Positions 42,572-52,941 are shown, counted from the first letter of the stretch. The stretch is 64,000 bases of DNA from Acrocarpospora macrocephala (GCF_009687865.1 NZ_BLAE01000010.1:103992-167991), one strand, 5' to 3'. Program-made: numbers and translations. Notes: generated by a model from the sequence alone, not told the origin.

Positions 42572-43528
42572 ATGCACAGTGAGGAACAGGCGCCTGCTGT
42601 CGGGCTCACGAGGTTCGGTGGACCGGAGGTGCTGCGCCTCGTCGGCGTCCCGATCACCGAGCCCGAGGGCGCGCAGGTCCGAGTGCACGTGAAAGCGGCC
42701 ACGGTCAACCCCACCGATGTGCTGTTCCGCACTGGCCGGATCACCGGCCGGCTCCGGGAGGACGGGGGCCCGCTCGTGCCTGGGATGGACTTCGCCGGGG
42801 TGGTGAGCGCGGTCGGTGACTCGGCGACCTGGTCGGTGGGGGACCGGGTGGTCGGCGCGACTCTCCCGGGCATGGAACCGGCGAGTGGCGCCTACTCGAG
42901 CCAGGTGATCGTCCAGGACGACTCCCTGACGACTCTCCCGGCGGGAAGCGACTTCGTCTCCGCCTCAACCCTGCTCATGAATGGGCTGACGGCCATGCGC
43001 GCGCTCGACGACCTTCCCCCCGGGGGCGTGCTCGGTGTGACGGGTGGCGCGGGCGCCGTGGGTGGCTACACGATCCAGCTGGCGAAGATCCGCGGCTGGA
43101 CGGTGGTCGCCGATGCGACGCCCGGGGACGTTTCGCTGATCGAGAGCCTGGGTGCTGACCGGGTCGTCGCACGTGGAGACGGTGTCGGCGCGCGCTTCAT
43201 GGCAGCAGCCGGGAGGCCCTTGGACGCGGTCGTGGATGCCGCCTTGGTCGGACCGGAGGACCTGATGCCGGCGGTCCGGGACAGCGGCTGGTTCGTGACC
43301 GTACGACCCGACGACTGGCAGCCCGAGCGCGCGATCACCAAGTTCATGACGGTCTGTGTCGCGTACTTCCACGACCGGGCGAAGATCGACTACCTCAGGG
43401 ACCGAGTCGAGGATGGTTCGCTGACTCTCCGGGTCGCGACGACGTTCGAGCCGTCCCAGGCGGCGGAAGCGCACCGTACCCTCGAACGCGGCCGCGTTCG
43501 AGGTCGGCTGGTGCTGGACTGGACCTAG
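42572..43528 (+). CDS. MDR-family NAD(P)-dependent quinone/enone reductase
   Basis: 318 residues of the zinc-independent quinone-oxidoreductase type: GroES-like N-terminus (VNPTDVLFRTGRI, GMDFAGVVSAVGD) and Rossmann domain with GVTGGAGAVGGYTIQLAK (AXXGXXG). No catalytic or structural zinc cysteines. GGGAGG lies before the ATG. It is in an operon with the KstD-like gene, so it may reduce the enone made or used by it. Confidence 0.85.
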   Translation: MHSEEQAPAVGLTRFGGPEVLRLVGVPITEPEGAQVRVHVKAATVNPTDVLFRTGRITGRLREDGGPLVPGMDFAGVVSAVGDSATWSVGDRVVGATLPGMEPASGAYSSQVIVQDDSLTTLPAGSDFVSASTLLMNGLTAMRALDDLPPGGVLGVTGGAGAVGGYTIQLAKIRGWTVVADATPGDVSLIESLGADRVVARGDGVGARFMAAAGRPLDAVVDAALVGPEDLMPAVRDSGWFVTVRPDDWQPERAITKFMTVCVAYFHDRAKIDYLRDRVEDGSLTLRVATTFEPSQAAEAHRTLERGRVRGRLVLDWT

Positions 43529-43536
43529 CGCAACGA

Positions 43537-44991
43537 TCAGGGCGCGGTCGCCGATTCGGTCACAAGCCCGCCATGTCCGTCCGGGAGCCGGTCGCGCCGC
43601 GGGATCGCGGTCGTCAGCAGTGCCGCTGTCATGGACAGCACGACACACGCCCAGAACAGCAGGTGGTAGGTCTCGGTGGTCGGATACTCGGTCCCGTCGA
43701 AGGTGACTGCGGTGAACGAGGTGACGGCTGCCATGCCGGCCGTGGACAACGACGTGCCGAGCATCCGGCAGAGGGTGTTGATGCCGTTGGCGGACGCGGT
43801 GTGCTCGGACGGGACGGCGGCCATGATGATCATCGGCATGGCCGACAGCGCGAGACAGGTTCCGACGCAGACGAGGACCGCGCCGAGGGCGATCTCGAAC
43901 ACCGATCCGTCGAGGAGGATCCGGGCCACGTAGCTGGCGGCCATGAACAACGCCCCCGCGATGAGCACCCAACGACCACCGAAGCGACGCAGCAGCCGGG
44001 CGGCGAGGGGCGACGCGGCCGCCACCGCACCGGCCGGGAACGCCATGACCAGTCCCGTCGCATCCGCTGAGAGGCCCAGGCCACCTGCCACGAATTCCGG
44101 CACGGCCAACTGCTGGCCGGCCAGGAAAAGGTTGATCAGCATCGCCATCGCGATGATGATCGCGACGATGTTCGTCAAGGCGACCGGTCTGAGCACCAGC
44201 AGCCCCAGATGGACGATGGGATCGCGCTGCCGCCGCTCCCAGGGCACCCACGCGAGGAAGGCGACGAGACTGAGCAGGGTCAGCCCGATGATCGGACGGC
44301 TCAGCCAGCCCCAGACGTTGCCCTGGGTGACCACGAGAATGAGAGGAGTCAGCGCGACGGTGAGGAGCAGCGCCCCGAACCAGTCGATCGACTGCTTCGA
44401 CTCGGTCACGCGCTTGGGCAGCATCGTCCAGACCAGGAACGCGAGCAGCGCGCCGAGGATCGCGAGCCCCCAGAACAGCGAACTCCAGCCCAGATGGGTG
44501 TACATGAAGCCGGCCAGCGGCAGTCCGAGCGCGGAGCCGGCGCCCAGCGTCCCACTCATCAGGGCCACCCCGAAGCCGACCCGCTCCGGTGGCAGCACGT
44601 GCTTCATCAGGCTCATCGCGACGGGCACGAGCGCTGCGGCCACTCCCTGGAGGGAACGGCCGACGATGGCCAGCGCGAAACTGTCGCTGATCGCCAGGAG
44701 CAACGAGCCCAGCACCAGGCCGATCAGCGTGGCCACGATGATCAGGCGCGCTCCGAACATGTCGGCCAGGCGCGTGAGGATCGGCGTCGCGAGCGCTCCC
44801 GCGAGCAGCGTGCTCGTGATGATCCAGGAGGCCGGCACGGCGCTGACGTCGTAGATCTCGGGAAGGCGCGACACCAGCGGAACGAGCAGGGTCCCCCCGA
44901 GCGCGGCCACGATGCCGACCATGCACAGGACCACGATGACCGCGTTCGGGCTGCTGGCGCGGCGCACGTACCCGCTTCGCATCAGCGCCAT
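43537..44991 (-). CDS. DHA2-type MFS transporter
   Basis: 484 residues with about 14 membrane helices and the EmrB-like pattern (TPILTRLADMFGARLIIV, SLQGVAAALVPVAMSL, GLPLAGFMYTHLGWSSLFW). Drug:H+ antiporters of this family export hydrophobic compounds. It converges on the MDR reductase with 8 bases between and starts opposite the transporter operon, with a perfect palindrome about 85 bases before its start. Confidence 0.9.
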   Translation of the reverse strand: MALMRSGYVRRASSPNAVIVVLCMVGIVAALGGTLLVPLVSRLPEIYDVSAVPASWIITSTLLAGALATPILTRLADMFGARLIIVATLIGLVLGSLLLAISDSFALAIVGRSLQGVAAALVPVAMSLMKHVLPPERVGFGVALMSGTLGAGSALGLPLAGFMYTHLGWSSLFWGLAILGALLAFLVWTMLPKRVTESKQSIDWFGALLLTVALTPLILVVTQGNVWGWLSRPIIGLTLLSLVAFLAWVPWERRQRDPIVHLGLLVLRPVALTNIVAIIIAMAMLINLFLAGQQLAVPEFVAGGLGLSADATGLVMAFPAGAVAAASPLAARLLRRFGGRWVLIAGALFMAASYVARILLDGSVFEIALGAVLVCVGTCLALSAMPMIIMAAVPSEHTASANGINTLCRMLGTSLSTAGMAAVTSFTAVTFDGTEYPTTETYHLLFWACVVLSMTAALLTTAIPRRDRLPDGHGGLVTESATAP

Positions 44992-45076
44992 CCCGCTGAG
45001 CGCGCGGTTGTCATTGTCATGTGACGGGGCCCTTCTCTCGTCGGGTGAGTCGCCTGTCTCCCCTTGGCGTAACCAG

Positions 45077-45100
45077 ATAGTTCCATGATTATGGAACTAT
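45077..45100. promoter_or_regulatory. perfect 24-bp palindrome-type operator
   Basis: ATAGTTCCAT (45077-45086) and ATGGAACTAT (45091-45100) are exact inverted repeats around GATT. The site is in the 443-base divergent interval (44992-45434) that holds no gene and serves both the MFS gene and the transport operon. Confidence 0.7.
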
Positions 45101-45274
45101 ACGACTTCGAACCGGTATGTAGCAGTGGGTGCGACCGGCTTAGTGATCTCGCCCACGGGAGGCACGCCCCTTGGAAAACGCCGAGTACCTCGGGCTTTTC
45201 GCGTCCGAGATCGCTCCCCGGCCCTGATCGGGACCTGCCGACCTCGGCTTCAAGATCGCCGCAGCTTAGTGACT

Positions 45275-45324
45275 ACTTCTATACATTTGGAAGCATTGAC
45301 ATGACACCTCGGCCGTCCTAGCGT
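45275..45324 (+). promoter_or_regulatory. promoter with overlapping operator for the transport operon
   Basis: TTGACA (45296-45301), a 17-base spacer and TAGCGT (45319-45324) form a credible sigma-70-type promoter. The inverted-repeat motif ACTTCTATACATTTGGAAG (45275-45293) lies immediately before the -35 box, ending 2 bases upstream of it. The same motif recurs before the second binding-protein gene and the ligase gene, so a shared repressor or activator is likely. Confidence 0.65.
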
Positions 45325-45434
45325 CGGGCCAAGCATTACAGCGGTGTTTCGGGCGGATTCCTGTGGTCAGCCGTCGTTCAAGTGCGTCGACCTGGCATCA
45401 GTACAAACACGTTCCCAACCAAAGGAGCAGGGAT

Positions 45435-46997
45435 ATGAGGGTCGGTCGACGGCTATCCCGCATGGTGGTCGCCCTCGTGGCGGCATCAACAGTTGCGGCA
45501 TGCGGCAGCAGCGCCGCGGAACCCAGCGGCGGAAGTGTTCCGAATGACGGGACGCCGCGTCAGGGTGGCGAGTTGACGATGTCCAGGCTGGGCCAGCTCA
45601 ACTCACTTGACTCGGCGCTGTGCTCGAGCAGCGCGTACTACATCTGTGCGGCGCTTTACGGGACGCTGGCGCGGTACAGCTTCGAGGATCAGAAGTTTGA
45701 GCCGGCGATGGCGGAGTCGTTCGAGTCCGCGGACGGCAAGGTGTGGACCCTGAAGCTCCGGTCCGGGACCAAATTCACCGACGGCACGCCCTACGACGCG
45801 GAGGCGGTCGCCTTCAATTGGGAGCGGCTGAAGGACCCGGCCCTGCTGTCGTTCGCGGGCTATTGGCTCTCCCAGATGACGTGGAAGGTCGTCGACCCGC
45901 TCACCCTCGAGATCACGCTGGCCAGCACGAACTACCAGTTCCCCTGGGCCCTGCAGTACGACCTCGGCTCGATCGGTTCGCCGACCGCGATCAAGGCCAA
46001 GGGAGAGAAGTTCGCGACCGAACCCGTCGGCGCGGGCCCGTTCGTGGTGGACACCTGGGTGCCGGGCTCCCAGATCCAGCTGAAGCGCAACCCCGGCTAC
46101 GTCGAGAAGGGCTTGCCGTACCTCGACCGCATCACCTACGCGACGGTGGTCCAGGATGACCAGCGCGTGAACGCGCTGCGGGCCGGCCAGGTCGACCTCA
46201 CCGCGACCTTCCTGAAGCGGTTCGGCCGCGAACTCCAGCCGGAAGGGTACGGAGTCCACGCGATCCCGCTGTTCGGCGGCACCGGTCTGGGCTTCAACCT
46301 GAAGGACCCGATCATCGCAGACCCGGACCTGCGCCAGGCTCTTCTGCACGCGTTCAACGCGCCCCAGTTGACGGCGGCCGCCTACCCGGGTGATGAGCCG
46401 CCGGACGCGTTCTTCCCGAAGAACAGCCCGTATCGCGATGCCGCCGTGACGTACCCGAAGTTCGACCTGACCGAGGCTCAGCGGCTCTTCGACGCGTATC
46501 TCGCCAAGACGGGAAAGACCAGCCTGGACTTGGAGATGCTCACCTACAGCCCAGCCCCGATCATGAAGCAGGTGGGCGAGGTCGTCGCGGCGCAACTCAA
46601 CAAGATCAATGGCCTCCACGTAGAGCTCAAGCCGACGGAGAACGCGGTCATCAGCCGGCTGTTCCGTGAGGGCAAGTTCCAGATCTCGGTGCACGCGTCG
46701 GTGATCAGCCAGTCCCCGGTGACCGTCTACCGCACCCTCTACACCGGCGGCGACCTCAATGTGTACGGCTACTCCAACCCGAGAGTCGACACGGCGCTGG
46801 ACACGACGATCCACTCGACGGACGCCAACGAGGTCGCCGAGGCGTGGAAGGTCGTGGGCGCGGAGATCTCCAAGGACGTGCCAAACCGGCTGTTCGCCTA
46901 TGAGCAGGACGTCATCTTGGCCGCCAAGCACGTGCACGGAGTCAACCCGGTCACGCTCTACGCGGCGTCGCCGGAACTCCTGTGGGTGGACAAGTAA
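45435..46997 (+). CDS. family-5 ABC substrate-binding lipoprotein
   Basis: The ATG at 45435 follows AAAGGAG and opens a lipoprotein signal with lipobox VAAC (C23). The 520-residue product has the SBP_bac_5 pattern (FEPAMAESFESADGKVWTLKLRSG, FTDGTPYDAEAVAFNWERL, FNLKDPIIADPDLRQALLHA). Such proteins bind peptides, nickel complexes, opines or other organic solutes outside the membrane and hand them to the permeases encoded next. It is closely similar to the protein at 55732. Confidence 0.93.
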   Translation: MRVGRRLSRMVVALVAASTVAACGSSAAEPSGGSVPNDGTPRQGGELTMSRLGQLNSLDSALCSSSAYYICAALYGTLARYSFEDQKFEPAMAESFESADGKVWTLKLRSGTKFTDGTPYDAEAVAFNWERLKDPALLSFAGYWLSQMTWKVVDPLTLEITLASTNYQFPWALQYDLGSIGSPTAIKAKGEKFATEPVGAGPFVVDTWVPGSQIQLKRNPGYVEKGLPYLDRITYATVVQDDQRVNALRAGQVDLTATFLKRFGRELQPEGYGVHAIPLFGGTGLGFNLKDPIIADPDLRQALLHAFNAPQLTAAAYPGDEPPDAFFPKNSPYRDAAVTYPKFDLTEAQRLFDAYLAKTGKTSLDLEMLTYSPAPIMKQVGEVVAAQLNKINGLHVELKPTENAVISRLFREGKFQISVHASVISQSPVTVYRTLYTGGDLNVYGYSNPRVDTALDTTIHSTDANEVAEAWKVVGAEISKDVPNRLFAYEQDVILAAKHVHGVNPVTLYAASPELLWVDK

Positions 46998-47075
46998 CAC
47001 GCGGGGGGACACGCCGACCGCGCCTTCAGGGACGGGCGGCGAGAAAGGGTGCGAACCGATGGCGAGGAAAATCTC

Positions 47076-48035
47076 GTGACCACATTGATCCGACGGCGGA
47101 TGTTCTCCATGGCGAGGTTCGTCCTCCTGCTCGTCATGGTGAGCGTCGCAACGTTCCTCCTGCTGGAGCTGATCCCCGGCGATCCGGTCGACGGGCTGCT
47201 CCCCGAAGGCGCCACGGAGGAGATGCGGCAGCAGCTCATCCAACTCTACGGGTTCGACCAGTCCCTGGTGACGCGATACGTCTCCTGGCTGGGAGATCTC
47301 CTCCACGGTGACCTCGGGACATCGTGGCAGACCAGGATCCCGGTGGCGACGACGATCGCCGAGCGGGCTCCAGTCTCTCTCGAGCTGGCCGTCCTGGCGA
47401 TGGCGCTCGCGCTCGCGGTCGCGATTCCCGTCGGGATATACAGCGCGTACCGCCCCGGCGGGATCGTCGACAGGATCGCGACGTTCATCGCGTCCGCGAC
47501 GCTGGCGACCCCGGCATTCGTCCTCGCGATCGTTCTCGTCTGGGTGTTCGGCGTCCAGCTCGGATGGCTGCCCATCGTCGGGTGGGTGCCGTTCAGCGAG
47601 GATCCGTTCCAGCATCTGAGGGCGGTCATCCTCCCGGTCATCTCCCTGGCCGGCGGTGAGTGCGTTCTGTTCATCAGGCTGCTCAAGGGCGACATGATGG
47701 CGACCCTGCAGCAGGACCACGTCCTGTCGGCTCGGGCGCGCGGCCTTCCGACCTGGCGGATCCTCGTACGTCACGCGTTGCGGCAGTCGTCATTCTCCCT
47801 GGTCACGGTCTCCGGCGTCGTGATCGGCCGGCTCATCGGCGGCGCCGTCATCGTCGAGATGATCTTCTCGATCCCCGGACTGGGTTCGCTTGTCGTCATC
47901 GCGATCAACAACCGCGACTTCATCACGGTCCAGGCGATCGTTCTGCTGAGCGCCCTCATCTATCTGGTTCTGAACAGCCTCGTGGATCTGGCGTACCCGC
48001 TGCTGGATCCGCGCGTGAGGAGGGCTACGACATGA
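47076..48035 (+). CDS. ABC permease, DppB/OppB type
   Basis: The GTG at 47076 follows GAGGAAA. The 319-residue product has the OppB layout: first helix, LELIPGDPVDGLLP loop, then five helices with the EAA loop (DHVLSARARGLPTWRILVRHALRQ). It ends with an ATGA overlap with the second permease. Confidence 0.92.
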   Translation: MTTLIRRRMFSMARFVLLLVMVSVATFLLLELIPGDPVDGLLPEGATEEMRQQLIQLYGFDQSLVTRYVSWLGDLLHGDLGTSWQTRIPVATTIAERAPVSLELAVLAMALALAVAIPVGIYSAYRPGGIVDRIATFIASATLATPAFVLAIVLVWVFGVQLGWLPIVGWVPFSEDPFQHLRAVILPVISLAGGECVLFIRLLKGDMMATLQQDHVLSARARGLPTWRILVRHALRQSSFSLVTVSGVVIGRLIGGAVIVEMIFSIPGLGSLVVIAINNRDFITVQAIVLLSALIYLVLNSLVDLAYPLLDPRVRRATT

Positions 48036-48934
48036 CGGATGTCGTCGGTCACACGGGCTCCGCCCTGTCAGTCCCGCCGACCGTGAAGTCGGCCGACGCC
48101 GCCCCGGTCGTCAAGCGGCGAAGGCGTCGGCGCGACTACGGGGCGCCGCTGGGCGCGGTGTGGCTCGGGCTTGTCGTCGTCGGGGCGATCACCGCGGATT
48201 GGCTTCCGCTGGCCGATCCCAATGAGATCGGCAACGTCTTCAGTGCCACCCCTGGCTTGGGCGATCATCTTCTGGGCACCGACATCCTGGGACGCGACAT
48301 CCTCTCGAGGTGCGTCTACGGTGCCCGGATCTCCATGGCGGTCGGGCTTGGCGCGACCGCGCTCGCCATGGTGGTGGGTGTCGCCTTCGGGATGGCCGCG
48401 GGTTATTTCCGCGGAGCCGTGGACTCCACGATCTCGCTGTTCGTGAACTTCCTGATGGCGTTCCCCCCGCTGATGTTCCTCATCGCGCTGGTGGCCGCCA
48501 TGCGACCGAGCCTGACGAACCTCGTCCTCGGCTTGGCTCTCCTGGGCATCCCGAACTTTGCCCGTATCGCTCGCGCGAACACCATCGCCTTCGCCGAGCG
48601 GGAGTTCGTCACGGCGTCCAAGGCGCTCGGCGCGAGCCCGTTCCGGGTGCTCACTCGCGAGCTGCTGGCCAACGTGATGCTCCCGGTCATGTCGCTGATG
48701 CTCGTGGTGATGGCCGCGCTCGTCGTGGCGGAGGGAAGTCTCAGCTTCCTGGGACTCGGCGTGCCGCCGCCGACCCCGAGCTGGGGAGGCATGCTCGCCG
48801 ACGGCCGCAGCCAGATGAACGAACATCCGCATCTCGTCATGATCCCCGGGCTGTTCTTCTTCCTCACGGTGTTCGCGTTCAACAGGCTCGGTGACTGGGC
48901 ACGGGGCCGAATCGGCAGGGAGTCGTCGCTATGA
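48032..48934 (+). CDS. ABC permease, DppC/OppC type
   Basis: The ATG at 48032 has AGGAGGG before it and overlaps the previous stop. 300 residues, with the OppC N-terminus, HLLGTDILGRDILSRCVYGAR, and EAA loop EFVTASKALGASPFRVLTRE. It forms the membrane channel with the preceding permease. Confidence 0.92.
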   Translation: MTDVVGHTGSALSVPPTVKSADAAPVVKRRRRRRDYGAPLGAVWLGLVVVGAITADWLPLADPNEIGNVFSATPGLGDHLLGTDILGRDILSRCVYGARISMAVGLGATALAMVVGVAFGMAAGYFRGAVDSTISLFVNFLMAFPPLMFLIALVAAMRPSLTNLVLGLALLGIPNFARIARANTIAFAEREFVTASKALGASPFRVLTRELLANVMLPVMSLMLVVMAALVVAEGSLSFLGLGVPPPTPSWGGMLADGRSQMNEHPHLVMIPGLFFFLTVFAFNRLGDWARGRIGRESSL

Positions 48935-50031
48935 GCACCATCGAGGCCCGGACTGCTTCTCGGCTACTTCTTCAGGTGAGAAACCTGAAGGTCTGGTTCG
49001 ACACACCTCGTGGCCTGGTACGGGCCGTCGACGGAGTCGATCTCGATCTCCGGGCGGGCGAGACCCTGGGGATCGTGGGCGAGTCAGGCTCGGGCAAGTC
49101 CGTGCTCTCCCGGTCGATCATGAAGATCCTCGCACCGAGCGCCCGGGTTCTTCCGGGAAGCGAGATCCGGCTCAAGGGCCTCGACCTGGCCACGGTTTCG
49201 CCGAAGCAGAACAAGCACCTCTGGGGTGTCGACCTGTCCATGGTCTTCCAGGACCCTATGACGTCGCTCACACCGGTGCTGACCGTTGGCGCGCAACTCA
49301 CCGAGACCCTCCGCTTCCACCTCGGGCTGAGCCGCGATCAGGCCGAGGAGGAGGCGATCCGCCTGCTCACGCTGGTGGGGATCCCGGAGCCGGCCAAGCG
49401 CGCCAAGCAGTACCCGCACAACCTGTCCGGCGGCATGCGCCAGCGTGTCACCATCGCCCTCGCGATCTCCTGCTCGCCCGAACTGCTGATCGCGGACGAG
49501 CCGACGACGGCGCTCGATGTGACGGTCCAGCACCAGATCCTCAACCTCCTCGAGCGGCTGCAGGCGGACTCGGGCATGGGCATGGTGCTCATCACCCACG
49601 ACCTCGGGGTGGTCGCGGGACGAGCCGACTCGATCGCCGTGATGTACGCCGGGCGGATCGTCGAGAAGGCGCCCACCAAGCGGCTGTTCTCGAACATGCG
49701 GCATCCGTACACGCGGGCGCTCATCGACGCGATCCCCCGGATCTCCCACCCCAGCCACACCCGGCTGGCCTCGATCCCGGGCCGCCCACCTGTGCTGATC
49801 GATCCACCGCAAGCGTGCGGCTTCGCACCGAGATGTCCGTCGGCGCAGCCGCGCTGCCTCAGCGAGACCCCTGTCCTGGAGCCCACACCGATCGATCCCG
49901 CCCACGCGTCGGCCTGCTTCTTCCCGCTGGGAACTCCGGCCGGCGACGCGGCACGAGAGAACAACATCAAGGCCGGCGTCAACGCAGCGGGCACCGCCGT
50001 GAACGCAGGGGAGTCAACTGATGGCCGGTAG
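48931..50031 (+). CDS. ABC ATPase, DppD/OppD type
   Basis: 366 residues with Walker A GESGSGKS at 50-57, the Q-loop [10 protein letters not shown], signature LSGGMRQR, Walker [13 protein letters not shown] and the C-terminal OppD cysteine region ([14 protein letters not shown]) usual for peptide importers. Coupled to the permease by ATGA. An extra Ala/Asn-rich tail of about 30 residues follows the last cysteine. Confidence 0.93.
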   Translation: MSTIEARTASRLLLQVRNLKVWFDTPRGLVRAVDGVDLDLRAGETLGIVGESGSGKSVLSRSIMKILAPSARVLPGSEIRLKGLDLATVSPKQNKHLWGVDLSMVFQDPMTSLTPVLTVGAQLTETLRFHLGLSRDQAEEEAIRLLTLVGIPEPAKRAKQYPHNLSGGMRQRVTIALAISCSPELLIADEPTTALDVTVQHQILNLLERLQADSGMGMVLITHDLGVVAGRADSIAVMYAGRIVEKAPTKRLFSNMRHPYTRALIDAIPRISHPSHTRLASIPGRPPVLIDPPQACGFAPRCPSAQPRCLSETPVLEPTPIDPAHASACFFPLGTPAGDAARENNIKAGVNAAGTAVNAGESTDGR

Positions 50032-51052
50032 CGGTACTGCCCACCTTCGTGCCAGCGACGACGTGGTCCTGGACGTACGCAACCTGACCGTCGAGTACGT
50101 CGGGCGGCGCGGCGAACGCGTGTTCGCTGTCTCCGATGTGAGTTTCGACGCGCGCCGAGGCGAGACCGTAGGGCTCGTCGGCGAGTCTGGTTGCGGAAAG
50201 TCGAGCGTGGCCAAAGCGATCATGCAGCTGCCTCCGCCGACATCGGGTTCGGTCCTGGTCGACGGCGTCGAGGTCACCGCGCTCAAAGGTTCGGCGCTGC
50301 GGCGGCGGCGCGACAAGCTCCAGATGATCTTCCAGGACCCGATCTCCTCCCTGAACCCGCTGCGCAGGGTCAAGGACATCATCGCCGAGGGCCTGCGCAT
50401 CCACGGCGAGCTGAGCAAAGGCGAGATCGAGACGCGGGTACGCACGATCATCGAGCGGGTCGGACTCGACCCTGACACCGCTCCCGACCGCCGGCCGCAC
50501 GAGTTCTCGGGGGGCCAATGCCAGCGAATCTCCATCGCTCGCGCCATGGTCCTCGACCCCCAGGTGGTGATCTGCGACGAGCCGGTGTCCGCCCTGGACG
50601 TCTCGGTGCAGGCGCAGATCATGAACCTTCTCGAGGAGATGAAGGCGCGATACGAACTCACGATGGTCTTCATCGCGCACGACCTCGCGGTGATCAAGAA
50701 CCTCAGTGACCGCGTCGTGGTGATGTACCTAGGCAAGATCTGTGAAGTGGCCGACTCCGACGCCTTGTTCGCCGCGCCGCTCCACCCGTACACCCGCGCC
50801 CTGATCCAATCCATCCCCGAGCCTGACCCGGAAGCGGGCATACAGGAAGCCGCGCTGTCGGGCGATCTTCCGTCGCCGTCGAACCCTCCAAGTGGGTGTC
50901 GATTCCGGACGAGGTGCCCTCGCGTCCAGGACATCTGCTCGCGAGAAGAACCCGAGATTCGGGAAGCGGCTCCGGGGCGGTTCGCCGCGTGCCACTTCCC
51001 GCTCCTGGAAGCCGCGACTGCTCCTGAGCAAGGCGAACTCGCGTCGGCGTGA
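50021..51052 (+). CDS. ABC ATPase, DppF/OppF type
   Basis: 343 residues with Walker [25 protein letters not shown], signature [14 protein letters not shown], Walker [13 protein letters not shown] and C-terminal [14 protein letters not shown]. It overlaps the previous gene by 11 bp and completes a full importer (binding protein, two permeases, two ATPases). Confidence 0.93.
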   Translation: MAGSGTAHLRASDDVVLDVRNLTVEYVGRRGERVFAVSDVSFDARRGETVGLVGESGCGKSSVAKAIMQLPPPTSGSVLVDGVEVTALKGSALRRRRDKLQMIFQDPISSLNPLRRVKDIIAEGLRIHGELSKGEIETRVRTIIERVGLDPDTAPDRRPHEFSGGQCQRISIARAMVLDPQVVICDEPVSALDVSVQAQIMNLLEEMKARYELTMVFIAHDLAVIKNLSDRVVVMYLGKICEVADSDALFAAPLHPYTRALIQSIPEPDPEAGIQEAALSGDLPSPSNPPSGCRFRTRCPRVQDICSREEPEIREAAPGRFAACHFPLLEAATAPEQGELASA

Positions 51053-51085
51053 CCATTGCCCGAAGCTGGAGCCCGCGTTACGTTA

Positions 51086-51109
51086 AATCTATATTTCTAG
51101 AATCATAGA
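51086..51109 (+). promoter_or_regulatory. TTCTAGAA-centred operator before the Rieske operon
   Basis: TCTAT-AT-TTCTAGAA-TC-ATAGA (51088-51109) is symmetric apart from the two-base spacers. It closely matches the site before the arsR gene (AATCCATAGATCTAGAAACAT) and shares its core with the one before the KstD-like gene. Confidence 0.65.
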
Positions 51110-51118
51110 AGGAGTTGT

Positions 51119-51412
51119 ATGTTCAGAGCGAGCACCGTCCAAGACGTTGAAGTGAGCGGCGAGTCGGGCTACGTTGACGCGCTCCTCGCGAAACTCCTCG
51201 ACATCGATCACCACCGCATTGCGGCCAACGATTCTCTGGTGCTCCGCAAGGCCGTCCTCGGCCTGCTCGAGATCGTGGCCGAGTTGGAGCGTCGCCTGAT
51301 CGCCCTCGAAGGGCCCGATGTGCGTACCGAATGGACTACGCGGCTGGAGGAGCACCTGTCCGCCGCTCAGCCGGTGTACGCGACGACTGATGACAAGCAG
51401 ACCGCGCAGTGA
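51119..51412 (+). CDS. small helical protein, unknown
   Basis: 97 residues, AAGGAG before the ATG. It is mostly amphipathic helix (YVDALLAKLLDIDHHRIAAN, LVLRKAVLGLLEIVAELERRL) with a polar tail. I do not recognise it. It is the first gene of the Rieske operon, 37 bases before the oxygenase gene; it is too small and has the wrong fold to be an oxygenase beta subunit. A regulatory or scaffolding role is possible. Confidence 0.65.
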   Translation: MFRASTVQDVEVSGESGYVDALLAKLLDIDHHRIAANDSLVLRKAVLGLLEIVAELERRLIALEGPDVRTEWTTRLEEHLSAAQPVYATTDDKQTAQ

Positions 51413-51449
51413 GTTGTCAGCCCGAGACGAGAAAACAGGAGGAAGAACA

Positions 51450-52847
51450 ATGACTGTCACTGATCCGCGAACCAGCACCCCGGCCAAGGTCACGCCGATC
51501 GGGCCGAACGGCGAGGAGGTGACCTCGAAGGTCCCGTTCCACATGAAGGACTCGCTGCATGTGCCGGCGGAGCGTTACTACTCCCGCGAGTTCTACGACC
51601 TGGAGAAGGAGAAGCTCTGGTCGCATGTGTGGCAGATGGCGTGCCGCGAGGAGGAGATCCCGGACCCGGGTGATTTCGTGGAGTACGAGATCGTGGGAAA
51701 GTCGTTCCTGCTCGTGCGCCAGAACGACGGTTCGGTGAAGGCGCTGCACAATGCGTGCCGGCATCGGGGCACTCAGCTGGGCAAGGGGTCCGGTCGGTTC
51801 CCGGGCGGTCAGATCGTGTGCCCCTTCCACGGGTGGCGGTGGAAGACCGACGGGCAGTGCTCGCATGTGTTCGGCCGGGAAGGTTTCTCCGACGGCGTGC
51901 TGTCCCGGGACGAGATCGACCTGCCTGAGTGCCTCGTCGACACCTGGGGCGGGCATGTGTGGATCAACATGGACCGCGACGCCGGGCCGCTCCGCGAAGC
52001 CCTGTTCCCGGTCGCGGACATTCTGGACCATGTCAACGTCGGGAACATGCGGGTGAAGTGGTGGAAGGAAGTCGTCCTCAACTGCAACTGGAAGCTGGCG
52101 CAGGAGGCCTTCTTCGAGAGCTACCACGTCAAGCAGACACACCCCCAGCTGTACACCCAGCACAACCAGGACGACGCCGACGAGACCAACCGCTCGCTCC
52201 CCGAATACCAGTCGTTCGTGAACGGGCACGGGCTCTTCCAGGGCGGTGACGCCCAGCGGGGAAGCACCCACGGGAACGCGACCAACCTCCTGGAGATGGC
52301 TCGGGTGCTGTGGTCGGGTCAGGACGCCATGACCCTCGAGCGTGACCTGTGGGTCATGGAGAGCGTCTCCGGCAAGGTCGACCCGACGGACCCGCAGTTC
52401 GGGCTGGCGACGGTCGACGCCCTGTTCGAGTACTGGGAGAGCGCCGGCATTCCGGCCTACGAGCGGCGTCCGGAGGCCCTCAAGCTGTGGGGCGGGGACG
52501 TGTTCATGTTCCCGAACTATCTGATGCTGCCGATGTACAACAACTGCCTCTGCTACCGGGTGACGCCGTACAACGACGACCCCGAGCAGTGCAAGTTCGA
52601 GGTCTGGTCGCTGACGGCCTACCCCGAGGGCAACGAGCCGGGACGGCCCGAGTCGCTCGGAAGGTTCGACAAGGATGACGCGGATCACTGGGGTCTCATC
52701 CCACGGCAGGACTTCTCCAACATCGAGCGGATGCAGCAGGGGATCAAGGCGCCGAGCTTCACCGAAACTCGGCTGGCGGCGAAGTGGGAGTTGACGATCT
52801 CCAACATGCACGAGGAGCTCGACCGCCGGTTGGCGGCCGAGTACTGA
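51450..52847 (+). CDS. Rieske ring-hydroxylating oxygenase alpha subunit
   Basis: 465 residues from the ATG at 51450 (AGGAGGAAG before it). The Rieske [2Fe-2S] ligands are C103/H105 (NACRHRG) and C124/H127 (CPFHGW). The mononuclear iron site is in NWKLAQEAFFESYHVKQTHP (H226, H231). It should hydroxylate or dealkylate an aromatic or alicyclic substrate using electrons from the ferredoxin encoded next. No beta subunit gene is present, so it is probably a homotrimer. The C-terminal pocket gives no substrate clue by eye. Confidence 0.9.
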   Translation: MTVTDPRTSTPAKVTPIGPNGEEVTSKVPFHMKDSLHVPAERYYSREFYDLEKEKLWSHVWQMACREEEIPDPGDFVEYEIVGKSFLLVRQNDGSVKALHNACRHRGTQLGKGSGRFPGGQIVCPFHGWRWKTDGQCSHVFGREGFSDGVLSRDEIDLPECLVDTWGGHVWINMDRDAGPLREALFPVADILDHVNVGNMRVKWWKEVVLNCNWKLAQEAFFESYHVKQTHPQLYTQHNQDDADETNRSLPEYQSFVNGHGLFQGGDAQRGSTHGNATNLLEMARVLWSGQDAMTLERDLWVMESVSGKVDPTDPQFGLATVDALFEYWESAGIPAYERRPEALKLWGGDVFMFPNYLMLPMYNNCLCYRVTPYNDDPEQCKFEVWSLTAYPEGNEPGRPESLGRFDKDDADHWGLIPRQDFSNIERMQQGIKAPSFTETRLAAKWELTISNMHEELDRRLAAEY

Positions 52848-52941
52848 CCTCGGATTGACGGCTGGGCTCGAACCGGTGCGGTCGTGCCCAGCCGCTTTCG
52901 CGGCGAAATTTCCAGTCGAAACGTCTCCGAAAGTGGGGCCA

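Noticed and set aside
42965-44926. 653-codon open frame on the minus strand
   Set aside because: Arg/His/Pro-rich and in another frame of the MFS gene, whose membrane helices are clear.
45603-47774. 723-codon open frame on the minus strand
   Set aside because: Antisense to the binding protein and permease genes, which have lipobox, ribosome sites and family motifs.
51119-51412. Oxygenase beta subunit
   Set aside because: Only 97 residues and helical; beta subunits are about 160-190 residues with a cone-shaped alpha+beta fold.
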